The position numbers were made by a program, and so were the translations under genes. From assembly GCF_905220565.1 (NCBI RefSeq), contig NC_059415.1, forward strand, positions 3,330,001-3,394,000: 64,000 nt of DNA, read 5' to 3'. Shown here piece after piece: positions 1 through 13,900 of this stretch (position 1 is the first letter of the stretch; each line of letters begins with the position of its first letter). The notes below the pieces were generated by a model, which had not been told where the DNA came from, made no database searches, and saw only the letters and a list, made by a program, of their open reading frames with translations. The DNA is from Melitaea cinxia. Taxonomy: Eukaryota; Arthropoda; Insecta; Lepidoptera; Nymphalidae.

Positions 1-126
1 AGTGATAATGCCGGTGATGGCGTGTGGATTGTCTCCTGTGTCTTGCCATCCACCAACTTCTACCAGAATGAGAATGAAGCCCACCATTGTTAGCACCCAC
101 GTCAACACCATCAGGATTCTGTGGTA
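1..126 (-). CDS. FRRS1: FRRS1-like exon 8 (partial): second b561 helix and heme His
   Basis: Acceptor TTTGTTTGCAG ends at 127. It encodes YHRILMVLTWVLTMVGFILI..., a membrane helix, then GGWQDTGDNPHAITGIIT. The His of YHR and of NPHAITG fit b561 heme ligands. The exon is still open at the left edge. Confidence 0.87.
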
Positions 127-3100
127 CTGCAAACAAATATACGTAAATAAGCCTCATTACTTTATCAAATGTGCGGTTTTCCTTACATTAGTACTAATTG
201 TAACTTTTATTTTATGCAATTTAGTAGTTTTGCTTGAAAATTAATAGAGATTAATAATTTCTTTATATTATCAAGAACTTTCGACTTTAATATATTTATA
301 TATTTCGCTTTAGCCTGTAATATCATCACATTTTTCTTAAGGTTAATTGAATTTGATCAACACTGTTCAATTCTGAGAAAAACAAATCTGAATCCCTAGA
401 TTTAGATTTATAAAATCTAGAAATTGTCTTTTCATCTATCCCTCTATTATTTCTAGTTTAATTGGGAGTCCTACCCTCGGTAGGTCCGTCTCATTGTCAG
501 AGTTATTGAAGAATAGACAAGAAAAGAAAAGAAAATCCGGGATCCAACAGTTATTTTAAATGTTTAACGGTTGCTAGTAGTTGTTTTGAGGCAAATACTT
601 ATAGAACTGATATCAAGTGGTAGCTTAGAAGTGTAAGACTGTAATCCTTGACATTTATTTTTATTTTTATTAGTTTATAATACATATGTTTACTTACGGC
701 AAACCATATATCTTTTCCTCCTAGTGTTTTTCCTACCCATGTCTTTTTGAAATATCTGAAATGAAAATTGACACAAATTTTAAAAAAGCTATATTATAGC
801 TCATAAGGCGGTAGAAATACGAAGCTCTCAAATAGTATGACATGCCTGTTCAGTTAAACAGTCGAAGGAGCCAAAATCAGATAGCAGCCAGGGCTGGATT
901 TAGGGGAGGAACAGGGCTACAGCCCCGGGGCCTCCACAATAGAAAAAAATAAATAAAAATATAGACTAGTAAACACTAGTAAACAACTTTTCCTTTTACA
1001 CTTTTTTTTATGTTTTGCCTTTAAAAAAATTGTACATTTTATTTGGAAAATAATTTGGGGCCAAGGAGCTTCCACTACTATGTTGCCCCGAGGCGTCCAG
1101 ACCTCTGAATTCGGCCCAGAAATTCATTTATAATTTATTTTTATTGGCGTAGGGCACAGTAGGTAATATTTTGCTCAAAATAGGGAGTAGTTCATTTGGG
1201 GAAATTTCTCATTCTACAGAAGACCATAGCTAAATAATACTGCTTTGAAGCAGTGTTGTGTTCCTGTTGGTGAGTACGGTCACCAGAGCTCCTGGGGGAT
1301 TAGTGATAGGGTCGGTCGGGTGTAGGGTTGGCAACGTACGTGCAATGTCCCTGGCGTTGCAAATAGTTATAGTATCAACCTATCGTCGGGCGAATCATAT
1401 ACGAGTTACCAGCTAATCATATAAAACACAACCGCTCTGGCGTACTGGTGCGTGCAGTCGCCAAAAACACCGACAGTTTGCGTCTTAGCGTGAGCTTGCG
1501 TTTAGACGTCTGTCCTTTTGGGTCTCCCACTGTGCCTCGGAGAGCACGTTAAGCCGTCGGTCCCGGGTGTTATCATAAATATCATGTGGCGATCGTTGTG
1601 GGGGATAATAATAATAATAATAATAATAAACCACTTTATTGCAACTAAAGATAGTATACATAACAAACCTTAATTCTAGATACATATAGTGCAATGGGCG
1701 ATCTTATCACTAAATAGCGATTTCTTCCAGATTACCCAACAGAAAAAAGCTAGCAGTGTAACGGGCTTGCAGAAGAGTAATAAAGTTTAATCAAAATACA
1801 TATATAAATTTCAACAGACATATCGATGGCTCCTAAGTATACTGAGTCAACTAACAACTTTTGATAATTTAATTTTTTAAGGTATTAATAACATTTACTT
1901 CATTTCCTATCTACCTATGTAACAAAAAAATAAAGTTATTAAAAGTAGAGTTGACTCAGTATACTTAGGAGCCATCGATATATACATATGCAACTAAAAT
2001 ACAAAAAAATAAATAAATAAATCTGGTAGTGTATCTGATAGTCCGCATTGGAGCAGCGCGGTGGATCAAGCCCCGACGCTATCAATGGCACGGGAGGCTA
2101 GTGGGCAGGGGGATGTATCTGGCAGCCCGCATTGGAGCAGCGCGGTGGACCAAGCCCCGCTGCTCCCTGTCCACGCACTAGAGGTCACTAGAGGCTAGTG
2201 GACAGTAGGGCTCACCTGGCCAGCACGACGCCCAGCGAGGCGGCGCCCAGCCACGCGGCCAGCATGCAGCAGCCGTGCAGGCGCAGCAGCAGGCGCGAGG
2301 CGGGCGCGGCCGAGCCCGGCGCCGACAGCGCCAGCGCCGCGCCCGACGCCTCGTACGCCACGTCGTGGAAGCCCACGCGGTTCGCGTCTGCGCGCGGAAA
2401 CGTTCCCATTGCCGAACATATTTATTTATTAACTAGCTGACCCGGCGAACTTCGTATCGCCTAAACTTTATCGTATGGTATTAAAGTTCAAATTGACTTT
2501 TAATAAAACAAATCTTTTGTATGGGAGTATAGAAAAGTGTTGTTTTTAGACTTTTTCGGGAAATTTAAATTTTTTTTTTTTTAGAATTTTTCTCTCCGTA
2601 AGAACCATCCTCGTACTTCAAGGACTATTTTAAAAAAAGAATTAGCGAAATCGGTCCAACCGTTCTCGAGTTTTGCGCTTAGCAACACATTCAGCGACTC
2701 ATTTTTATATTATAGATATGTACGATTTTATTTTTGTGCTACCCACACATTAGGAATTCTAAACATTTTTGAATATCATATCAAAAATTTACCGTTTTTT
2801 TTTTGTGTCAAATAGGCAGGTATTTGACCACAATCTCACTTGATGTTAAATGACGATGCGGTCGAAGGTGGAGCATGCCTGATTAACAACAGCCTATTCA
2901 CTCTGGCTTTGAAGGCACCCAGATTGTATCGTTCGGAAAACACAGACGCGGGCAACGAGTTCCATTCCTTACCTGTGCGCATCAGGAAAGTAGTGCCAAA
3001 GCGTGTTACCGTTCCAGCGGGGATCGAACCTGCGTCTCCGACTGACCGTGTCGGCGCTCTAGCCAATTAAGCTATGGAACGATGTACCCGCTAAATCGAA

Positions 3101-6100
3101 ATTAATATAATAATATGTATTAAATTTATTTATTTCTTAGGTTTTGATCACTTTTTATTAACCGCTCCCTTCTCTTAGATTAGTCAAGTTTGATGACTTC
3201 GGTCGGGCGTCCCGAGACGCACATTTTGTTTTACCCAACTGTCATGGGGCCATAAACTACGTCACACACTAACTGAGGTAGGGGGGCGACGAAGTGGGGC
3301 ATTATGTGACAATGGTTGGGAAGTGGTCAAAAATTTTGTGATGTTACATTGCAGAATATATCCGTTGTTAGAATTTAAATGGAAATAATATAATGTTGAA
3401 ACTAATATTGTAAATTAATAATTTCTAGGTATGAAATTCCAAAACTTATTAATAAAGACTGATGATTACATCGATTACGAGCTGATGGTTGCGGGTTTAA
3501 AGGTGCTTAATTTCAGGCCAGTTGATATAAATATATAATTATTTCCATTTTTTTTTAAGTGTAACTACGGAGTTTCTGAAGTTTGAAAGGGAAGCTTTTG
3601 GAGTTTCAGATTCGGAATTCTTCTTAGCAAAATTTTTTAGTGTTTGAAGGTTTTACAGAATTCTGGCTATTTGTAAATAACTGTAAATTAATTATTATAT
3701 AGTGTAACACTCACCTTTCATCGAACTACCAGCCAACGCCATCAAAAAGTATTTATTATTCGCTAAATCGAAGGTCTGCCCCCTGACCACGGAGACGGTA
3801 TCCCTCCTGAATTTGCAATACAACTTTCCTTCTATATTCGAAGATTCTAAAAGCTGCACAATGTCTTGAGGAGAGTCCGACCTTCTAACATATGGTTCAA
3901 CCTTTGGATATGTCCAAGACGTATGTATTGTGATTCTTCCATTGTCGTTTCTAACGCATTCCACAGCACTATCCTCTCCCATTTTGCTGTCCATGCTCAA
4001 CCCAGCAGCTACGTATTGAGGGTTGTCAGTTCCTTGAATTTCGAAAGTGTAAATATCGCCAGCCACAAAAACAGCAACGATGGCTTTGCAGTTTCCATTT
4101 GGTATGCAGTTTTGCGGAACACCAAAACAAAGTTTGGTGTCTTCGCATCCTTGGTAGATTGGGTCGAGTGTGGTTTGAGTGGGCTTAGGCTGAAATACAT
4201 AAAAAGTGAATAAAATTTTTGTAAAAATGCCTGAATCAATTTCACAGTTTTCACGTGTGTGATAAGGCAGCTTTTGATACATGTGTATATACATGTGCAA
4301 CTGTTGATAATTTATAGTTATTAATTATTTTATAATATCAAATCTACTATGTAATGCACACAAATTATTATTATATACTCGGTATGTATGATATGGGGTC
4401 CAATGAACTTCACCTCAAATTCAAAAAATATTAAATATTACAGACATTAAAAAATATATTGAATGTTGATTTTGCCCGTTAAAATAAATGTCATGGCTAT
4501 TAAAGTTATTTATTACGAAAATTATTCGAAAACGGGATATTTACCATGTTTATTTATTTTCGCTTTGCGGTTCTATAATCTATAATATAATATAATATAA
4601 ATCTTATAAAGTTATTTAATTCAAAAGAATTAAAAAAAAAGTTAGTTTAAAATATTTTTAGCGTCAATCTCACGTAAATGGAGGGGTGGAGTCTAAACTG
4701 ACCGAAAAATAGCTCACGCGAGTAATAGATAGATTTGTTCTTTTTTTTATTTATTGTCTACATTACGATTTTAATATCTGCGCTAAAGCGCTATTTTTTT
4801 GGAGTCTCGAGATATGTTATTTTGACAATCATCCTCATATATGTAAGTATGTCGTGATCTCTCTGTTACCGAAGCCGACAAGGCCAATACTATTATAACA
4901 TTTAAACTAATTTGAAATAACTGACAATAGTGTACACTAATATTATAATGCTTGTTGAGAGTTTGTTTGTTTGAACACGATAGTCTGAGAAAACAATGGT
5001 GTGAGTTGAATTTTTTTTGTTGCATTAAATAATCTAAAATTGTTTTTGTCAACTGTTTACTGTTTTTTTTTTTCTGATTGTTAGCGACGTGTTGTGATTA
5101 GTGTAAATGATGCAAGTGCGGAAACGTCCTAATTAACTATAAATCTATACAAATAAATAAAATAGATAAAATACCCGCTTTTTACTAAATGGTTGTGTAT
5201 ACACGGTACATATACCAAAATAACATTTTTTACAATTTTGTCTGTCTGTCTGTCTGTTTGTTCGGTCTAATCTCTGAAAAGGTAGGAGCGATTTTGACGG
5301 GTCTTTCGCTGGTAGATAGTTGATGTAATAAGGAGTAACTTAGGCTATTTTTATTTTAGAAACTTATTTATTTTATAACTCTGCGAACTGAACAATTATT
5401 TTTTTGTTAAATTCCACGCGGACGAAGTCGCGGGCACAGGTAGTCAATAAATAAAATAAAACTAGGTCACAAAACAAGGTGCCATTATACAGCTAACACA
5501 TACACACTACGAATAAAAAATATAACCCATTACAAACAAACACACAATGTTTGTCTTCTTTTCGTCTGCAAGAAGCTACGAGCGATCATCATCACTACTT
5601 CAGCCTATCGCAGTCCACTGCTAGACATAGGCCTTTACAAATTCGCGCCAAAAATGGTGTGAACTCATGTGTGTTGCCCATAGTCACCACGCTGGGCAGG
5701 TGAGTTGGTGACCGCAGGACTGGCTTTGTCGTACCAAAGACTCTGCTGCCCGTCTTCGGCCTCTGTATTTCAAAGCCAGTAGTTGGGTGGTTATTCCGCC
5801 ATCGGTCGGCTTTTTAACTTCCAAGGTGGTAGTGGAACTTTGTTATCCCTAATCCCTAGCGATAGGAGCGGAGTATTAATGGATAATATTACTCTTTAGA
5901 GACATATAAACAATGTAAATTGCACCATATATTATTTCTCAAAATTCTTACAAGATTTGGTTTACTAACCTTGGTCTCCATAATAGTAGGCGGTGCTTGT
6001 GTTGGACGCTCTGTTGTAGCGGCGGGCGGGGATGTGGTGATCACGGTGTCCGGTGTGACCACTTCGACTAGGGGAGATTCAACATTTTTCCAGAACGTCG

Positions 6101-7951
6101 CAAAACTTTGGGCTACAGTCGCTCTGGGAAAGATAGAAATAATTTGAAAACGTTGTTTATTTTCTTGTATTTTTTATTTCTTTTTCCCAAGAGGTCCGGC
6201 TGATTTACTCGCCACAGGAACACAGCACTACTTAAGAGTAGAATTATTCATTTTCTTTTAAGTATTTCTATAATTTATAAAAAAAAGAAATAGAAAAATT
6301 TCAGCCATAGGCACCGTTTTAGTAAGTATTGAGGAAAATCGCATTACAGTTGTCGGGTTTAGGTACTTCTAATTTGATTTTTTATTTAACAAATGTTTTG
6401 TTTTTGGTTTGAATGTTTACTTCTATGTGTGTTACAAGTATGAATTAAATAACACGTCAAGCCGACGGTATTGTTTTTCGTCGTAAACATCTTCTACAGA
6501 CAAACGCGGTTCCAGCTTTGGCGTCAGGGTGGGGGGCGGGTTCACATAGTTGTGGGCAAGTCACAAGAAGTTATAATTTAATTTTGATAATAATAGATAC
6601 AGGTAAAAAGTAGGTATTTTATTAATGTATGTAAGTACTGTACCTACTTAAAAATATCTATATTGAGACAAAAAATATTGTTTAACAATTTTATTTAGTG
6701 GTCCACCTAGATCCTGGACCCAGCCCAGGCGGAGGTCATGGCCCCCATGAACCCCCCCCCCGGACCCGCCCTTGCCTAAAAGTTATACTTCGTAACGAAA
6801 TTATCCGGAGTGAAGTAGTTTGGCGAAGGTTTGCCTTCTTTATGACTAGGAGAGTCAGACTTAGCCCAGCAATAGAACATGGATAAGATGTTTCAGTTCT
6901 GATTAATAGACATTTTTAAATAAACATCTAATTCAAGACAAATCAGACATTATATAAATTGAAATACTTAAACATTCGTTTGTCTCATAAGGAGTTAATT
7001 TGAATTTATACAAGTGTTTTATCCAAGTTTACTTCAGTTAAATATAAGTAGCAAGTCTTTTATGAAGTAATAATGACTTTTAATTGGTGTTCTATATGAT
7101 ATTCTTTGTAAATACATTAATTATACAATTCTTACATCAAATAAAATGTTTTTTTTTACCTTAATCATTAAGTGATTGAGTCATCAACATGAATACAAAT
7201 CAACACAGAACAAAATGTATAGTAGAATTGGTAAGTGATTATGTTGTATGGTATAAGTAACTACATACATACTGAAATTAAATTAAATATTTTTGCCTTT
7301 AAGGACGCTATCACATTTTTCTACAAATATCAGTGTTTTTCACGTACCATTTTAATTAATTAGGAGTCACCCTGAGAGGATATCTTGGTTTTAAATGAAA
7401 GATAATATATTCATCTCCGAGTGAGACCATAAAAATTCTATAGCCCCATACAAACTTTTCACACAAATACAGTTTAACCATCACAGAAATCGCAAAAAAT
7501 TAAAAAAAGACGGGTCTGAATTGGAACCATTATAGCCTAAATACACTGCACTAAGAAAAATAAATACACTAAGAAATTGTTGCTTATTTAGTCCTCTATG
7601 CGTAGCGCTAGATATTTTATATAAAAATAAATAATATTTCCATTTATGAGAAAAATAAGAAACGCTCTCAAATTTCTTCATACATTTTTTACAAGTGAAC
7701 CATCGTCGTTCGTCATTCCGCGCCGAAACGCGCTCATGGAAGCACGGCTGTATCGCTTCAGCGCAAGTAATAATTACGTAAAAAATGAGTTTTTTGTGTG
7801 TACTGTGCTTGGACGAAATTGATACTTCACAATCGATTATCTTTGCTATGCATCTGGTTTATATATAATAATCAATACTAATAAGTAATCTTTGCAATTT
7901 GTCTTCTTTTCAACCGACTTCAAAAAAAGGAGGAGGTTACTCAATTTGACC

Positions 7952-7996
<45 letters not shown>

Positions 7997-10900
7997 TATG
8001 TATGTTTGGAGATAACTTTTTCGTTTATGAACCGATTTTGATAATTCTTTTTTTGTTGGAAAGGAGATATCCCTAGTTTGGTACTATGATAAGGAAACTA
8101 GGATCTGATGATGGGATCCCAGAGAAATCGAGGGAAACTTTCAAAAATCGTACGGGTGACTAGTAAATTTAATCATGTTTTCATTAAGTACTATAAAGCA
8201 CTACTATTTAATAAAGGTCTGGAGTCGATCTGATTGATGATGGAGAAGAAAGATAGTCGAGGGAACTCTTCAACAATTTATAGCAATTACCTGCTTTTTG
8301 ATCTTAATTCGTTTCTATTGATGAGAACTTTGCACCTGTATTAGTTATAAGTGCCATTACAGTCTGATGATGGAGACAAAAGATAGTCGAGGGAACTCTT
8401 TAACGATTTATAGCAATTACCTGCTGTTTGAACTTAATTCGTTTCTATCGATGAGAACTTTGCACCTATATGAGCTACAAGTGCCATTACAGTCTGATGA
8501 TGGAGACGAAAGATATTCGAGGAATTACCTTCTGTGTGGTCATCTGTGTCACAGGACCAGGTTTGATGATGGAGCCCATAACCACTCGAGGGAATTTCTC
8601 AACAATTTACAGCAGTTACCTTTTACTGTTTGACGACCGCTTTGATATAATGGTGCATGTGCCGCGTCGGCGGCGCCTAAACACTGACAGTCGCGGGTTC
8701 AATTCCCGCTTGGAGTGGATATTTGTGTTTATACAAATATTTATTTTCAGTCTAGTTGTTAATCCTTGTGGTTCTCCCAACCTAGCCTCGGAGAACACGC
8801 TGGCTGTCAGTCCCGGTTGTTATTACGTGCACCTGATAGCGAACTTTACTCATAGTATGTCGACGCGTTAGCGCAGCGGTCACAGCACTGGCTGTTGCGC
8901 TGGCGTTAGTGGGTTCAATCTCCGCGCAGGACAGACATTTGTATTGGCCATATAAGATGTTTGTCATGATCTGGGTGTTTGTGCTTGTGTATTGTGTATG
9001 TTTCCGGACCCCCGACACAAGAGAAAAAGCATCCTTGTTAGGTCTACTCATCACTAAAAATTGTAAAATAAAATAATTTTTAACAAAAAAAACCGACTTC
9101 TAACAGGAAACTAAAAAGTGAAAAATAAACTTACTTAGTTCAAAGTAATTCGTATTTTGATTTAGTTAATCAGAAATGATTAAATAAATATTTTATAATA
9201 TTGAAGAAGTTTCCTGTTTGAAGTCGGTTTTTTTTTGTTAAAAATTATTTTATTTTAAATTTACATTCATCATCATCATCATTGTTCCGTTTGCAGAGTT
9301 ATAAAATAAATAAATTTCTAAAATAGAAGCAGCCTATGTTACTCCTTATTGCATAAGATATATCCCAGTGAAAGTACCGTCAAAATCGGTCCACCCGTTT
9401 CAGAGATTAGCCGGAACATACCGACAGACAGACAGACAAAAATTGGAAAAATGTTATTTTGGTATATGGACCGTGTATACATCCGTATGCATTTAGTAAA
9501 AAGCAGTATTTTAATATAACTAAAGGACACTCCAATTTTATTTATTTGTATAGATTGTTTACGTAAAATATGTTATGTTTATATTATTATAATGTTAAAA
9601 CTATAATAATATAACTTAAAATTGTATGTGATTTTGAATTATAAAAATAAGCGTATTATTATCTATTATATTTTAGTACCTGGGTGACCGAGCCTAGCTC
9701 GGTATTTTTAGTAAATCGTGTTTTTTGGAATTCATATTTAAATTCGAATTACATATTTATAAAATATGAATAATATTTTTTTTAAAATAACGAGTGCAAT
9801 TAAAAAAAGGAAAAAAAAGACATCGTCATAAACAGAGTAGGGGAGAGGTTCCGTGAATAGTAGGTACTTAGTAACAGTTACCAAGTTCGACTTTAAACTT
9901 ACAACTAAATTTACTAATTACCAGTAAAATTAAAAATTAATACTTTCAAGTACCAAGATTAGTTACGTCGGTAGAAAATCGAGCAGATAGCGGTATCAAT
10001 GTGTGCGTACGCGTAATGTTATTGTGTTGCGATTTAAATACCTAAACTTGAGCGAGTGAAAAATGTGATAGCGTCCTTAAACGATTGGAAGGCGTTTAGG
10101 CTACAGTAACTGCTTACCATTATGCGGACTGTAAATGTGTTTACCACCACAGTAGTAGGGTAGTTTCTTTGATACATTGTCTTGACAAAAGCGAACAAAA
10201 AAAAGAGTGTGCTTAAGACCACACGACTGAAGCAAGACTTCCGCACAATAGGCTTGCGTCTTAGATATACGAAACGTAACTGGCTATGAGAGAAAGAGAG
10301 AAAGAAAATGAGTGCTCGCACCTCTCTCTCTTTGCCCCGTTCGCCTCGCTCGATCAAAGTTTTCGTAACGCTCGTCACGCATTCATCAGCTTATTGCCCA
10401 AGTCAAGCGTGCGTAAAAAAGTTTTACTTAAAAAATATGTATCCAGTCAGTAGTCGCTGGGAAGTTAGGCGCGTATCTATAATAATATTATAAAAAGGTA
10501 AAGTTTATAACTTTGTTGGTATGTAGGGGGTAATCTTCACAAATACTAATCGGATCATTAAAATTCTTTCATTAACAGAAAGCTACACTATTCAGGAGTG
10601 ACATAGGCTATATTTTATTGTAATTGAAAAAAAAATTCAGTAAATAAAAAAAGATAAAAATATAATATCAAAATGGTAATTAAACTAGCGCCATCTATCG
10701 CTATTAGAAAACAATTTATTAGTCTTTCGACGTTATTAATTTAGTCTTATTTCAGTCTATCGACGACGTTTTCTCGATTTTTGATAGATGGCGTTGGAGC
10801 AACATATTATTTATTTAAGTGCTATAAAATTTGTTCTTTAAAGTATGTTATTTGGTTAATATAATAATAATTAACGCCCAACGAAGTGGGCACAGATCGG

Positions 10901-13900
10901 CTAGTATACATATAAATACATTAGAACTTCTAACAATGTGTTTATTCTAAAGCGATCAACGTACCTATTGTTGCGGACCGGTTCTCTAGGTCACAACACA
11001 ACAGCGGCATTTATTACGAGATTGCAAACAATTACATCGGACTAATATGTATTAAGATTTGTGAATGATCCGTAACATCATATATTAAGATTTATGAATT
11101 ATGCGTAGCATTATTATTATGAAAGAATATATTTTTGATATTATTGTTGATTCCTGTGTTTGTTTTTGAAGAAGAACTTCTTTACGCACGCTTGACTTGA
11201 GGAGTAGCTGGTGAATGCGTGACGAGAGCGTTAAAAAATATGTGATCGGGCGAGGCGAACGGAAGTTGAGAGGGAGATATAAGTTAGTGAAGATAGAAAG
11301 AGAGAGAGAGAGAGAATTACGTTTCGTAAGTTTTTCAGTCGTGTGGTCTAAATCACACTCGTTTTTAATTTGTAAACTACGAGTAGCTTATTTAGATTAG
11401 GTACAAGCTTCTGTCTTTTCGGTTTTCTAGTATTAAAATAACGTGTAGGAGGCGCATTAAGTAGCGCCTCCTACGCACCCCCGTTCGTCGCCTGCGGACG
11501 GAGGCCTCGTCGGCGGCCCACTCTCTCATCCGCTCATCATTCTCTTTCTGGGACATTACTGTCTCGCAGAAGGAGACCATCGCCTTCCAGGACTCGTCGT
11601 CGCCGATCATCGCGGTGATGACGCTCGGCAGTGACAAGTCCCCTCCGAGGACTGTCGTCAGGTCGCGACGTAGCGCCGCCCATCTCGGGCACACCTCGAG
11701 ATTGTACTGGGCCGAGTCCACCGCCGCGCCTCTAATATTAGTATAGATTATTTTCTTACCTGAATTCAATCCCTCCCAAGAAGTCGTTTGGGGCTTGCCA
11801 CGTGAAACTGAGGGGAGGCTTCTCCTCAGGGTTGGTGTGAGTGACGGTGTCATTGTTTCCGCGGCAGCTGGTGATCTGAGCGAGATCGCTGCTCGGAACC
11901 TTGGTGAATTTACCGACTATTTTATCTGTATCCTGGAAATAAATAAATTTATATAAATACAAATGAATTGTTAAAATGTATTTAATGTATAAATTCCATA
12001 CAATTATTGCATCAAATTGAACAAAATTTTTTGGGTATTCGTTATTGTCAAGACGATATTTGTAAAAAAGAAAAAAAAAAAACACAAATTTTACCTCTTT
12101 ATAATATTAAATGGATTTTTTTAATAAGTACATATTTGAGTCGGATCGAGTCCAGAACCCTAGACAAAAGTCAGGATCACTTTCAACTGCACCGATGAAT
12201 TAATTTGGCAACGGAAATTGAAACGAATTATATACTGTTTCGAATTTATTTCTATACGTTATACGTGACGTGTTGTTCTATTTACATATAATTTATGTCG
12301 TTTATAATGTTCCTCAATAATAAGGCTTTTAAAATTAAATTTAAGTATATGGTGTAATCGTTAGAGCCATCTAAGACGTAAACCCGTCTTAAAATAGTTA
12401 AATAGTCTCAGTTTTAATCTAAAAGAAACCATCATTTTTGTATATGACTACTAGCTGACCCAACCACGCGTTGCTGTGGCTCAGTAGTTATAAGTTATTA
12501 AAATATATGTAAAGTCTATATTCAAACGTGTTATCTATAATCTAGAAATAGAAATACTGCACCATCTACCGGATATCTGTGCAATTTAGATGCTAGGCCG
12601 CCATCTATTAGGATTTTACAGAAGTGACCAATAAATACACACTAAAGTCGTATAATAAACATTTAGTTTGCAATAACAAATATTGAGACAATAATTGACA
12701 TAAAAACTACCCTCCCAAGTTGGACAAATTACAGGTGCTTACAAAATTTGATAAAAATTGGTTCAGTAGTTTCGGAGTTTATCGTTAACATACATCGTGA
12801 CACGAAATTTATATATATAGATGTTGGCAAAGATGCGTACGGCTTCGGGTGATGGTAGAAGTTAACGTATTCTATAGACGAGATGTAACAACGCAAGCGC
12901 CTTACTAGCCCTAACCCTGTCCTCCCCAGAAGCTCTGGCTACCCCACTCTTCACAGGAACACAAAACTACTTGAAAACAGTATTATTTAGCTATAGTAAT
13001 TTGATTATACATTTATTTTTATATATTGTATATATATAGTATTATAGTAAATAAAGTAATTAATTCCTCGTTTTTATATGTTTACAATCAGTGTAAGGTA
13101 GTTATTGAGACTATGAATATTTTTATCGTCGTGAGTTTTTGTTTGTACAAAAATATAGTCTTTGATTTATATAATTATGTATATTTTAACATTGATGAAA
13201 AATTTTGTTTTCGTAAAAATCACCTGTCACTTAATATATAATAAATAAATAAATACGAGTAGAATATATGTCACAAAAACAGCAGATGACTTAATTAGCA
13301 ATTTAAAAAAGTAATTTTTAATTAATTACAGTTAATACGAAGGTAATTAAAAACTGCATAGTTATCAGTTCCAGTTTGATAAAGGCAAGACTGATTAGGG
13401 CAACATTTTTTCTTTTAATTTATTTATATGTAAAATAATAAACAACATAAGGGATCGCCCATGGCATAAGTCACACGGAATTTTACTGTTTTGAACCCCC
13501 ATGTCACACTAAGTCTTATCTTCAGTGACCCCATAACAAATGTTACGCCACGAAAGCTAGTCCGTCTTTCCATAAATGATTTCGTAATTAAATAGCATAC
13601 AGATTAATAACTAGCTGACCCCGCAAATGTTGTTTTGCCATATATGTTATTAACCCCATTAATCCCCCCCCCCCTTATAATTTAGGGGTATGAAAAATAG
13701 ATGTTGGCCGATTCTCAGACCTACCCGATATGCCCACAAAATTTTATAAAAATCGGTCGAGCCGTTTCGGAGGAGTTCAATGTTTAACACCATGACACGA
13801 GAATTTTATATATTAGATTTAATTTTTATTTGAAAAAGATTTTCCCCTTGTCCTATCTTGTCACGCTAAACAAGGACCACTCTCCCCGTCGTTTGCGAAC

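Noticed and set aside
2198..2440. Overlapping frames on both strands in the GC-rich patch
   Set aside because: Stop codons are rare in GC-rich sequence. Only the minus frame with the b561 helix and matching splice phases is real.
3011..3080. Possible functional tRNA gene
   Set aside because: The anticodon loop lacks the invariant T before the anticodon, the T stem has a mismatch, and it is fused to a LINE fragment.
3866..4213. Plus-strand frame of 115 codons
   Set aside because: Antisense shadow of the DOMON exon.
5920..6147. Plus-strand frame of 75 codons
   Set aside because: It is the shadow of FRRS1-like exon 4, which is supported by splice sites, phase and family match.
13026..13241. 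71-codon plus-strand frame rich in Ile, Tyr and Phe
   Set aside because: Composition is what AT-rich non-coding sequence gives by chance; no family signal.
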